From NCBI GenBank assembly GCA_029204225.1, contig CM055095.1, forward strand, positions 62,043,910 through 62,107,909: DNA of 64,000 nt, in the 5' to 3' direction. Source of the DNA: Diphasiastrum complanatum. Its lineage: Eukaryota; Streptophyta; Lycopodiopsida; Lycopodiales; Lycopodiaceae. Position numbers and translations under genes: made by a program. The notes beneath the pieces were generated by a model. That model saw nothing but the letters and a program-made list of their open reading frames with translations, was not told where the DNA came from and did not search any database. Shown here piece by piece: positions 53,992-64,000 of this stretch. Position 1 is the stretch's first letter, and the number at the start of each line of letters is the position of its first letter.

Positions 53992-55275
53992 ATGGAAGTG
54001 GTGACAATAAGAATTCTTATTTCTCTTGCTTGTTTCTTTAAGTGGAAGGTGTTCCAGTTAGATGTATCCAATGCTTTTCTAAATGGTTATCTTGAGGAGG
54101 AGATCTATATGGAACAACCTCAAGGATTCATCAAGGATGAGTCCAAAGTGTGCTCACTCTTCAAAAGTCTTTATGGACTCAAGCAAGCACCAAGATCATG
54201 GTATTCAAGACTTAATTCTTTTCTTATCTCACTAGGATTTACTCTTAGTGACTATGATCCTTCCATGTATCTGAAGCTTGTTGATAGCAATATTGTCATT
54301 CTTCTAATTTATGTTGATGACATTATTCTTTGTGGAAGTTCTATCAAGCTAGTTGATGAAACTAAGCTAGCACTTGGATGTGAGTTTAAAATGGAAGATC
54401 TAGGAGAGATACATTACATCCTAGGCCTAGAAATTGATTTTTATGAAAATCATGTCTCTATATGCCAATCTAGATATGCTCACTCTATGTTGAAAAAATT
54501 CCATATGGAAAATTCTAAGAGCATAGATACTCCAATGGAGCAAATTGTAAAAGATCCTAATAAAGGTGATGAAACATCCTGTGAGGACATCACACTTTTA
54601 AGGAGTCTTGTAGGCTCCTTGATTTGGCTTACCATTACTAGGCCTGATCTAAGTTTTTGTGTGCACAAATTGAGTCAATTTATGCAAGATCCTAAGATCC
54701 ATCATTGGAAGATGGCCAAGAGGATTCTAAGATATGTATCTTCATCTTCTGATTATGGTCTACTTTATGAAAGTGAAGATCTATCCATTGTTGGCTACTT
54801 GGATTTGGACTTTGCAAGTGACAAGATGGATCGAAAGTCTATTAGTGCATACACTATCTTTCTTGGAGGCAAACTAATATCTTGGCTTTCCAAAAAGCAA
54901 GATACTATATCTCTCTCTTCATGTGAGGCCGAGTACAAAGCACTCACTACAACTACCAAAGAGGTGCTTTGGATCAAGAGGTTGTTAATGGAGTTAAAGT
55001 GCATCAAGGAAGATGATCTACCAATGATCAAGTGTGATAACATCTCGGCCCAAGCTCTTACCAATAATCCCAAATTTCATGCAAGAAGCAAGCACATAGA
55101 AGTGGCTCACCATTTTGTGAGAGAAAAGCTTATTGGAGGAGAAATCTATCTGGAGCATGTCAATTCGTCCTCTTGTATTTCCAATCTACTCACCAAGCCT
55201 TTGAGCAAAAGTGCTTTCATCAAGCATAGATCTAATCTTGGAGTTATATCAAGATCAATGCTTAAATCTTCATAG
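53992..55275 (+). CDS. Copia reverse transcriptase-RNase H, 5'-truncated ORF (427 aa)
   Basis: The uninterrupted frame contains RT blocks KVFQLDVSNAFLNG, EEIYMEQPQGF, SLYGLKQAPRSWY and the catalytic LIYVDDIILCG at about residues 105-115. RNase H follows: GYLDLDFASD, LISWLSKKQDTISLSSCEAE, KCDNISAQAL and KFHARSKHIEV. It ends in LTKPLSK before the stop. The RT N-terminus, integrase, protease and gag are missing, so the start codon is simply the first in the remaining frame. With no stop in 427 codons it is the youngest-looking Pol here. It lies directly upstream of a polypurine tract and 3' LTR. Confidence 0.9.
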   Translation: MEVVTIRILISLACFFKWKVFQLDVSNAFLNGYLEEEIYMEQPQGFIKDESKVCSLFKSLYGLKQAPRSWYSRLNSFLISLGFTLSDYDPSMYLKLVDSNIVILLIYVDDIILCGSSIKLVDETKLALGCEFKMEDLGEIHYILGLEIDFYENHVSICQSRYAHSMLKKFHMENSKSIDTPMEQIVKDPNKGDETSCEDITLLRSLVGSLIWLTITRPDLSFCVHKLSQFMQDPKIHHWKMAKRILRYVSSSSDYGLLYESEDLSIVGYLDLDFASDKMDRKSISAYTIFLGGKLISWLSKKQDTISLSSCEAEYKALTTTTKEVLWIKRLLMELKCIKEDDLPMIKCDNISAQALTNNPKFHARSKHIEVAHHFVREKLIGGEIYLEHVNSSSCISNLLTKPLSKSAFIKHRSNLGVISRSMLKSS

Positions 55276-55283
55276 ATAATTTT

Positions 55284-55294
55284 TTTAGGAGGAG
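55284..55294 (+). other. Polypurine tract
   Basis: TTTAGGAGGAG is purine-rich at its 3' half and precedes the LTR start TGTGAAGAATTG. Confidence 0.65.
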
Positions 55295-56024
55295 TGTGAA
55301 GAATTGAAAAAGATTATCTATGTTAGATATAGGGGTCCTATGTTTTTTACATCAAGCATCTAGGTGTAGGACGTTGATAGGAACAAATTTGGCATAGATG
55401 GCAAATTATGCATTTCCACTTGTAATGCCACTATTGAGCCAAAATAGAGTAAGAGGCTAAACTCATGCCAATTAGAGTGTAGACAAGTGTGTTGTTGGAT
55501 GAATTCTAAGAGGTCCAATAGGATTTAGAGGTGGAACCATGTGAGGTCCAATAGGAATTTGAAGTGTGCTTGAATATAGTCCAATAGAATTAAGAGGTGC
55601 ATGGATCAATGGTCCAATAGGATTAAAAGGTGAAAAAGTGTGGTCCAATCATAGTTAAGCATAGTGGTAGCTCGTGGATCTACTAGTATCATTGTACTCC
55701 TCATTTTGGATCTAATTGATTTGGTGATTGTGTGAATTTTGAGTGTCATTGGATTTCTAGCTTTCTCTCTCTACCCGAGAGCTCATGATGGTTTTTCTCT
55801 CTCTACCCAATGAGAGGAGCTTGTTTTTACTTAGAATAATTTTTGAATACTTCTCACATGTGTGAGTGAGAGTTGGAAGTGATTGAATGCATGTAGTAGT
55901 GTGTTTTTGCCATAGAATCAAAGATAGATCTAGAATCTCAATCTAGTCTTGATCTTGGTGCATCTACACACCTTAGGAGATCAAAAGTACATGTTGTGGA
56001 CAATCCACATGTGTGAAATCAACA
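55295..56024 (+). repeat. 3' LTR of the RT-RNase H Copia element (730 bp)
   Basis: It begins TGTGAAGAATTGAAAAAG and ends GTGTGAAATCAACA. It contains repeated CCAATAGGATT-like motifs (55515-55630) and TTTCTCTCTCTACCC twice. Its 3' part resembles 62.99-63.27 kb. Confidence 0.85.
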
Positions 56025-56169
56025 GGAGGTGGACCTAAGAGTGCCAGTTGAGGTTGAGGTTCATGCTCGGGTTGTCTTGGCAACTCTTGGATATGAACTT
56101 GCGGGGGTTTCGTGAAACAAATGGATTTCTAGGAGGCTGGTATTGTCCTCTTGATTGGTTGTGAGGCTG

Positions 56170-56240
56170 GTTCCTCGGATTGTAGTGGCATTAGAATGAG
56201 GTATGGCCCATGAAGTCACAGATGTTGCATTTAATCAAGG
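56170..56240 (-). pseudogene. Gag zinc-knuckle remnant
   Basis: The minus-strand reading CNICDFMGHTSF, a stop, then C keeps the CX2CX4HX4C spacing of retroelement gag, followed by Asn/Pro/Gln-rich sequence. Confidence 0.55.
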
Positions 56241-56454
56241 AAGTATTTGGGACCGGTTGATATGATGGGCACTCATTTCCCGTGTTTGCACTCCTACAAT
56301 GAGGGCCCCAGGTATTATCCCATATATGATGGATCTAGCCAGTGGGTAACTGACCTGTCATGGAGCTCTGTTGTAGTGCAAGCATCCCAAAGGGAGCCGA
56401 GAACCACGACTTAGCTTCCCAGCTTTCAACTCTTGCCATCCAAACCCACTTGAA

Positions 56455-56770
56455 ATACATGTAGCCAACTCGCCAACAACAATCAGACTTAACCAACTTG
56501 AAGTTCAAAAACCAACATTGAGATTCAACTTGGTGCCATGTCAGATCGGGGTCCCGATGTGGGTGACTTCTCTCCAAGAAAGTCGCCCGACATACATCAA
56601 ATTTAACTAACTCGAAGCTTCGTTACAAACGAGTAACATCCATTCCAAGAAAGTCGTCTGACTTATGTCAGACTTAACCAACTGAAAGCTTCATCACGAG
56701 CGTTGGAAGCCAACCTGGCACCACGCCAGATTGGACAGCCATAAACAGGTAACTTCCACCCAAGCAAGCC
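56455..56770. repeat. Diverged tandem repeat, three units of about 90-100 bp
   Basis: Recurring CAAGAAAGTCGCCCGAC, TCAGACTTAACCAACT and GAAGCTTCRT elements in the same order. Confidence 0.65.
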
Positions 56771-56929
56771 ATCCAACTCAGCCGACATGTTAGAGCCCGT
56801 TCCCCAAGAGCTTAACCCATTATCTCCAACTAACATGTGGATAGATGTCTAACTCAACATAGATCTAACATGATCATGACTACTTTCCACACGTGGGAAC
56901 ATCCTCCACACGTGTTTGATTTTCATACT

Positions 56930-57501
56930 TACAAGAAATTATTTACCAAAGATTAGAAAGTGGCAAAATTCACTAGATTGTTGGTAGATCATAGGTTGAT
57001 CAAGATTTTTTCATTCTATGTGTTGATTTGCTAGTCATAAGTGCTAGAAGAGAATTGAGAGATTCCATATCTTTGTCATTTCTTTTTGGAAACATTTTTT
57101 GTTATTCAAGAGAGTGCTTTGTGCATTGAAATAGGTTGAAAGAGAAAGATCGGGTCATTGCAACATGGGTACATCAAGTGGATTCATGTTGGAGGTTTAC
57201 CTCGTCCAACTACTCTACATGGAAGGTGAGAATGGAATCACTTCTTGAAATGCATGAGTTGATGGATATTGTTGTAGGGTTAGAGGAGAGACCTTTGGTT
57301 CAACAAGATCAAGTGAGGTTTGACAAGAGAGCAAAGAAAGCTCTACACATGATCAAGATGAATATTACCAATGAGCTACACAAGGAGATTGGTAAGTGCA
57401 ATTCATCTCATGAGGCTTGGGAAGCTTTGAAGAAGCTTTATGAATCCAAGTCTACATCTAGATTGTTGACTCTAAGAAAAATTTGTTTATTTGGCAATTG
57501 A
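56930..57501 (+). pseudogene. Copia leader and gag, truncated
   Basis: The leader from about 56990 matches the leader of the 31.8-kb element (TTCATTCTATGTGTTG, TTCAAGAGAGTGCTTTGTGC). Gag 57136-57501 reads SSNYSTWKVRMESLLEM, DKRAKKALHMIKMNITNEL and ALKKLYESKSTSRLLTLRK. It then breaks off. No primer site or LTR precedes it. Confidence 0.85.
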
Positions 57502-59334
57502 GAAAATTCAATAAATTAAAATACATCACCATTTTTTAAGAATAATAAATACAAAAAAGACAATGACACATTTGTTTCTATATTGAAAAATTTAGCCATG
57601 GTTGTAGTTACTATTAGTGGCTAAACTAGAAGAAATATATATCAAATATTGGGTGTTTCCACTATTTTTCTAGAGAATAATGTGATTATCTCTATTTCAA
57701 AAAAAATATGAAATATGATATAAGAACGACTTCTTTTGGCATCTGAAAAGCTAAAATTGATATAACTTTTCATGATTTTTTATTTCTATATTTCTATATT
57801 CTAGGTCTCTTTGTTAGATTGTTCATACATTCAACCTAATTTAGATTGCAATAGCGTAATGTAGGTAAATAACAACTATACTTATGAAATGTTTTGGCCT
57901 TAAGTTTTTTTCTAAGTGGTTTTTTTTTTTTTTCCCTTACATTAACGATGTACATTCGTAAATACTTCTAGTGCTAACACAACAAGAGAGAAAAAAATAG
58001 ATTATAACCAATCATAACAAGCATACATTTATTCTCATATGTACAATTTATTGATTTATTGTTGATTCGCTGGAATATGTACATTTCAATCATTTTGTTT
58101 TGGCAAAAAACATTGAGTTTCCTCAATAATATAACTCACCATGTCCTTAACTTAAGACTTTGTATTCATGATATGAAAACCATTCAAAAAAAATTCTTAG
58201 CATTATGTACTTAAATATATAGAACGTATGCACTTGAAAACATCATACTTATGTACACTTTCAAAATGTTTCAAATAATTTCACATGGTGGAGAGACTAT
58301 TGAAATGTGAAAAACTTGTAGTTAAGAGCAAACCCATTTATGTTGATATTTCAGGCAATAAGTTCATATTCTTGTTCCTAGTTGACAAATATGATCCTAT
58401 CTAGTCTTTTGTATCAAATTACCTTGTAAAGTCCTTTTTATATTTTGGCATGCGTGGAGTTACAATTTGACAGAAAAAATCAAAAAAATTTGAAAGTTTC
58501 AAAGTGATGTTAATATTAACTATATGGACCATTCAACTCCACTAGCTATAAAGTTGGATCATTCCTACATGAGCTACGAGAATGTCATGTGACAATAAAA
58601 AATTGAAGTTTAGCCAAATCATATGAAATCTAGAATAGATGCTATCTACATACGTTTATAAGACAAGAATGATTGGTACATTTACATCATATCATCAACC
58701 TTTAGGAGGGTCCTATTGTACTACAGTTTATGCTCATTTACGTTGCATCAATGATGTTAGAGAGACAAAGTGACTTGGCTAGCATTTATTTTTGATACTT
58801 TTCTAACTTGAAGGCCAAAACTTATAAGCTTATACAATTTTGTGGATGAAGTATCCCAAAGAAAATTTTCATTTGAGCACATGAACTAAAATAGTACATA
58901 TTCACTAGTCCTTTTTGTCACTATTATAGTGCACTAGCATTTATATGTGTAATATGTACCAAGCATTGGCCAATGTACGATCGACGAGAGCATAGTATGA
59001 CCAAGTTGGAGCACATAGGCTCCCAATTACAACGACAATATGGAGCACAAAACTCTTAGTTTTGGTCGTAGGCATCCCTTACACGTGCAAAGGAGGATTT
59101 GAGCATGGGTATCTTTTGCCATAAAAAAAAAACTGTGATTAAACTGAAATATGGTGATGTACAATGTGTACTTTTTAAGTTATAAACTAAAAATAAAAAA
59201 ATTAAGGTCTCTTTGTCAAGTGGGATAAGATCAAAAAAAAAAATTCTCTCGAAAGTTTAACCTTGGATTAAGAACTTCTGACAAAGTACAAGTAAAGACT
59301 CAAATAGAACAAACTTTATAAGTCTCTCTAATAA
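57502..59334. other. Intergenic, AT-rich, no gene recognised
   Basis: No frame reaches 60 codons on either strand. Confidence 0.5.
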
Positions 59335-59880
59335 TTAACAAATGGGAGATGTAAAAAAAAATTCTCTTGAATTCTCTACTATTTTTGTCCACCCAAATAT
59401 GCAAAGAGTCAAGCCTCTAAGACAATGCCAAAATTTATTAACAAAGCCATCTAAGAAAGCTTGATCATTTAGCAAGAAAAAAGAACAACGTAATGTCTTA
59501 AACTTAACATAAACCTTGCCCAAAATACCTCGCAAACAACATTCCAAAGGGGCAGATAACATGCAAAGAAAAGGTGATTCAAAATCACATCCTCTTCAAC
59601 TAACTTGCACTTAGAGCAAATGCGACAAGTATTAGTTTTATACTTGGCTTTCTTGGAAATGAATTGTTGCAAAATTCTGAGAGCAAAGGTCCTAGTCGTG
59701 GAAGGCAACAAAATCTACCTTTCCATACATAACGAGGATCAGTATTCAGACAATTTGTGTTAACTAAAAAAAGGTGAAAGTAGGCTCTTTGATAATAGAG
59801 AAGACCAAAGAATAAGAGTCTACCATACTTTTTGCAAAGGTAGTATTGATCGAGTAACATTTTGGGACAAAGCAAGTTGA
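59335..59880 (-). pseudogene. LINE C-terminal fragment (zf-RVT)
   Basis: The reading TRTFALRILQQFISKKAKYK, then CRICSKCKLVEEDV and HLFFACYLPLWNVV, fits the zinc-binding reverse-transcriptase tail of plant LINEs (FAWR.L...L.T......C..C....E...HLFF.C). Frameshifts link it to flanking pieces. Confidence 0.75.
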
Positions 59881-60555
59881 CTCACTTCACTAATGTCTAC
59901 TTGAATGTAAGTTAATCAAGAAAGTAGCGCCAAGTTAGAAATATCAAGGAACACATGAAAACATTTAGAGAATGAGATAAAACACTGGTTGTGCTAAGTT
60001 TATGATCATTACTTACAAACAATGTGTAAAGAAAAATTAAAATATGATATATTGAGTCAAGATCAAGCTATGGGTGATACATTCATATCTAAAATAGAAG
60101 CATGCTCCTGACATTTTGTGCATGAACAAATTGTCTATTTGAAGTGTTCTCTACTATGTTTTCATAAAGTTTTGGCTTGCAAAGCCTTATGGGCGTGAAA
60201 AAAGTTTAAAGCTAACTATAACCTACTTAGCATTACATGATTGCTAAGTTAAGCAATGATAAAGTGGCTTCCTATTATAGAAGTCACTCTCACTCAAAAC
60301 TGTTGGTCACATTAGTTGGGGCAGAGCAAGACTTGCATTTTGAAGTGGGGGGTCAAAAATGTGACTTTTTTTGTTTTCAACTTTTTGATGTTTTTGACTT
60401 TTTTTTTACTCTAACCTAGATGCAACAATCCTTTAGAAAATATCTTTTTTGCAAATGCGACTTTTGTGACTAGCTCCAAACTTTGTCTACTTGGGCAAAT
60501 CTACATGTATTTTGTACAAACTGAGGATGTATTGAGGTTGCTTCTTTTATATTTT
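59881..60555. other. Intergenic, no gene recognised
   Basis: Only one frame of 60 codons, no signature. Confidence 0.4.
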
Positions 60556-60805
60556 TAGCACTCCCATTCAAGGAACATCTCATAAGATCAGGAGTTAACA
60601 AGTCCAAGCAAGTGTCTAAAGTTTCAAATAGTTCTCAATCTAGTGCCTTTGTAAAAACATCTGCATCTTGTGGAAGTCTTCTCAATCAAATTGTTTTTTT
60701 TTTAGATTGCACATGTTGTAATATACTCAACCTCTGTAGTTGAGATTGATGTGCATTTTTCTAGCTAGTTGTTCCAGGCTATTGCTACTCCATGCAACCA
60801 TTTAT
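60556..60805 (-). pseudogene. Copia RNase H remnant
   Basis: The minus-strand reading ISTTEVEYITTCA matches the (S/A)(S/T)TEAEY...A core of Copia RNase H. A frameshifted DVFTKAL tail follows. Confidence 0.65.
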
Positions 60806-62304
60806 TTTGCAATGATGCCTCCTCGTAGGTCTTTGGTTTTTTGAGCAAGTTGCTTGCATTTGTTATGCATGCATAAAGACCACTTGACCAACTTCTAAAA
60901 CATTATGGTTGCTTTCTCTCTCTCTTTGAAAATATCTATTATGATATTCAATTTCTCTATCGTCTGATGGCTTATCTCCTTCTGGCTATGAAGACTGAGA
61001 CAGATCTTGCTTATGTCCATCTTTTGCTATTGCATCTTGGAAAGTGCTTTCATTTCTTTTTTGGCTTATCACATAGTCATTGATTTGTTGGATCATCAAT
61101 TATTCGACTGAGCCGATATGACTGCTATCAATGGTGAATCCTCGTCAAACATCGCATCTTGACTGATCTTGGTGGCTGTATCTAGTAAGTGACAAGCTTT
61201 ATTGTTCTCTTCATAAACAATGACATTTGGACTTACACACACTGGGTGCCAAATCCCTCTCATTTATTAACTATGGTTAGGGTTGCCTTGGAATCCGCAA
61301 ACCCTCCAACAGTATCCCCCACCAAAACTGGTGGCGGTCCCACGACACCAACCTCGGCACTTCAATGCAAATTTTTAATAATAATCATATGGATTCGGTG
61401 GCCATTCATGATAATCTTGTTCATTGACAAATGGATAGTCGACACCATCCAAAAAAGGATCCCAAGATAATGCTTCTTGATTTTGATGCTTGTAGATCGG
61501 TGCAATTGCTAGCAATGACATTGTTGAAGCTAATGACAAGGTTATAGTTTTTTTTTTTTGACATTTAAAAAAATGTGTAACTTCCTCAATACTTAACACT
61601 AGAGTTGTTTCAAAATGCACACAAAAGTGTGCATTTCATACACTTTTTCAAAAAATCATATCTTTCAAACTATTATGAATTTCATCAAATCCTTTCACAG
61701 GCATGTTCTTCATATATACATTTATTGATTAAAAAATTTGAACCATGAATTTTGAGCTAATATTGAGCAAGATATGATCCGTTGAATAGATGGGGGTGCT
61801 GATCAAACTTCGATATTTTCACATGTGACTATATAAGACCATGATATTTACAACAATTTTTTTGGCTGTCTACAAAAATCCTATATGAATATAGAAACAT
61901 GTCAATCAGTTTTTTTTTGAATTTGGAGTCTTGTGCAAATAGATACATGCATCTAAAGTTACCCCTGTCAAGTGCTAGAAAGTGCTTTCAAATTTACCAA
62001 AACTAGAAGTATCATGTCTAATCTAAAAGCATTGAAAGATTTCACTAAAATTGTGCTCATTGAAATGATAAAACTAAGCTACAACATAAATCCATTGCAT
62101 ACATTCATTTACACATCGAGTTGAAGCACAAATGAGTCATTTTTACTACACATCTTCTCAAAGATGCTTATTGGCTGATTTTAGCTACTAACACAAAGCT
62201 TATTATGAACCATAAAAGACAAATTTTTTAGACAATCTAAGCTCTCTATGCATTGCTTCCATTAGAGGAGTGACGTGCTGGCTTATAATACTTCCTACCA
62301 TCAT
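60806..62304. other. Intergenic, no gene recognised
   Basis: The 80-90-codon frames at 61189-61470 (+) and 61375-61620 (-) carry no family signature. Confidence 0.4.
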
Positions 62305-62862
62305 TTAAAAATGAAATACATTGTCCCGATTGCCATGCTCTCTATCATGCTTCCTTTGAGCTGAACAAACTACGCATTGCTTGATAGTGATGCCATCCAC
62401 TTTTACAAGAAAGTGGCCATTCATTGCCTCTTGTCCCCTTCGATGATGAAGACCTCTGAAATTTCCCAAACCAAAATCATTGTCTGCCAATTGCACTTGC
62501 AACTCTTCCAAAAATTTGTGATGTTTACATGTGTTGTGCCAAGCACGATAGATGATATAAGCATTTGTGAAAACTACATCAAGATAGCCCCAAAACACAA
62601 GGTGCCACCACTTCCATGACACCACAGTTTCTTCTACACTATAAGAAGTAGCCAAACACATGCGATCAAAAACATCACATCCAGCTTTATTTTCATTGTA
62701 ATTGGATGCTATTTCTAGACAAGGAACACATTCCCGGATTCCATGTGCAATGTGCCTATCAACAGTGTAATCAGACATGCCATGCACATTACTCGCAAAG
62801 AAGATAGGTTTTTTTATCTTGCCAATTGCATGCCAACAAACCATGTTCTGTGCTATATGCAA
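62305..62862 (-). pseudogene. PiggyBac-like transposase C-terminal fragment
   Basis: The 185-residue frame opens with a degraded strand (FFASNVHGM), then IASNYNENKAGCDVFDRMC, equivalent to the P...YN....GVD..D. block carrying the third catalytic Asp. WKWWHLVFWGYLDVVFTNAY and IIYRAW follow, the KWW...F...LD....NAY helix block of DDE_Tnp_1_7. The end, CVVCSAQRKHDREHGNRDNV, sits where piggyBac proteins have a Cys-rich tail, though most Cys are missing. The N-terminal half with the first two Asp is absent; on that side lies an LTR fragment. No TTAA-flanked ends seen. Confidence 0.75.
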
Positions 62863-62879
62863 ACTTGGAAGTACCTCTC

Positions 62880-63271
62880 GGTATCAGAAGGTAGTCTTAC
62901 CAAGTCAAGAGGAAAATACCACAAGTTTCTATATGTACTTTCATTCCCTTCATTAACGTATGAGAGATCTATGAGTTTTTTAGTCAATTTGGAGATTTGC
63001 CAATTTTGCTTGTATTGCCTTCTCTCTCTAGATGAGCCCAAAAGTGGTATTTTCTCTCTCTACCTAAGGAGAGGAGCTTGTTGGGACCTAGTTTATTTCA
63101 TGAGGTCTTCCACATGTGTGAAACACCTTTTGGTAATGAATGAATGCATGTAGATTGGTCTTTTTGCCTTAGATCTTGTCATTGATCTTGGATTTCAATG
63201 AATAGGTGATCTATAGTGCATGAGCCAAGCTTAGGAGATCAATTTCTGTGTGAATTTTCACAATCTTCCTA
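62880..63271 (+). repeat. 5'-truncated LTR fragment
   Basis: From about 62990, TTTCTCTCTCTACC, GAGAGGAGCTTGTT, CACATGTGTGA, TGAATGCATGTAG and TTAGGAGATCAA follow the same order as in the LTR at 55295-56024. It ends ATCTTCCTAACA. The left boundary is uncertain. Confidence 0.6.
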
Positions 63272-63560
63272 ACACCTTTCCTTGCATCTTGGTCGGTGAT
63301 TTTGACATGCATCATAGAAACAATTTTTTTTTTTAAGGACAAATTTGGCTGTAATACTTATGCTATTAGATGTGACTAGGATGTCATGATTGATAGAAAT
63401 GACTTCAATTTTGAAAATGAAGAGCTCCCTAGAATGCACACACTACTCTCACGACCACCATTCCTTCTTTATAGTTCATGCAGAATGGACAAGTCTATGG
63501 AATGAGGATGAGCCTTATCTCACCCTTAGCCAACTTTGGCCTTGTCACAATAGATGAGAT
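63272..63560. other. Spacer, no gene recognised
   Basis: No coding signal on either strand. Confidence 0.35.
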
Positions 63561-64000
63561 GACTTTATAGAGCATTGAAACCTTTGAGAAAAAGTACACC
63601 AAAGTGGCTTTCTTGGTGTGTCCAAGTGGCAAACAAATGGCAAATCATTGGACCAAAAAATTGTGTGTCCTCACAAATGGTCTGCAATTCATCTAAGAGG
63701 TCTACAAGGGGCCCTAATGGTTTTTGAAGTATTTTCCAATTTTTTTTTTGCAACAAAAGGTGAAACTTTTGACCTACATTGCTCATTGAACTTGATCCGA
63801 AATACCCACTTGCAACCAATCACATGCTTGTTGGATGGAGGATCCACAAGCTCCCAAGTATTGTTGGTGATCAATGCATCATACTCTTGCTTCATGGCAT
63901 CATACCACTCCTTGGTATTGAGTGCCTCTTGTACATTCTTTGGCTCTTCATGAGAGACATAAAAAACATAATTAGTGGAATCGAGATCCACTTGTTTGCC
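63561..64000 (-). pseudogene. Copia reverse transcriptase N-terminus, running off the window
   Basis: EPKNVQEALNTKEWYDAMKQ, then NTWELVDPPSNKHVIGCKWV and FRIKF form the conserved opening of Copia RT. Homology ends near 63760 and unrelated sequence follows. The frame is open to the right edge, so the rest of Pol lies beyond the window. Confidence 0.85.

Overview
This window looks like nuclear DNA of a land plant with a large, repeat-rich genome. It has one split gene with GT-AG introns up to about 8.7 kb, AT-rich intergenic DNA, and layers of Copia, Gypsy, LINE, hAT and piggyBac-type remnants. The long introns and a piggyBac-like transposase fragment make a fern, lycophyte or gymnosperm more likely than a compact angiosperm. 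That placement is inference. Nothing bacterial, viral or organellar was recognised.

The only host gene I can support is a UBP1-type oligouridylate-binding protein on the + strand (coding 5570-28782). Twelve coding exons join in frame to 497 codons plus a stop: a polyQ N-terminus, three RRMs and a Pro/Ala/Gly/Gln-rich tail. A G-box and a probable non-coding first exon precede it. About 93% of the coding span is intron, and the introns hold most of the interesting structure. Intron 4 carries a 1.8 kb TIR transposon. Intron 8 carries a whole nested LTR retrotransposon (14243-20238, TSD CTCAC) that itself hosts two smaller TIR elements with perfect 8-bp TSDs. Intron 12 carries a hAT transposase remnant and a decayed Gypsy integrase.

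Left of the gene (1-5200) are an antisense LTR with primer binding site, a rearranged Copia element lacking reverse transcriptase, and an 18-bp minisatellite of about 600 bp. Right of the gene (29-64 kb) I found no host gene. This part is a retrotransposon graveyard: Copia 5' ends at 31.8-34.8 kb, LINE pieces at 38.4, 39.3, 42.9 and 59.5 kb, very long microsatellites at 42.1 and 42.7 kb, a Copia element apparently split by an inversion (44.4-53.5 kb) with a solo LTR nested in its integrase, a well preserved Copia RT-RNase H ORF with 3' LTR (54.0-56.0 kb), a piggyBac-like C-terminus (62.3-62.9 kb), and the start of a Copia reverse transcriptase running off the right edge.

The strongest candidates for something new are (1) the CATAG-terminated, 8-bp-TSD element family, whose subterminal palindromes differ between copies yet stay palindromic, and (2) the inversion-split Copia element. 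All calls come from reading sequence and translated motifs; no database search was run.
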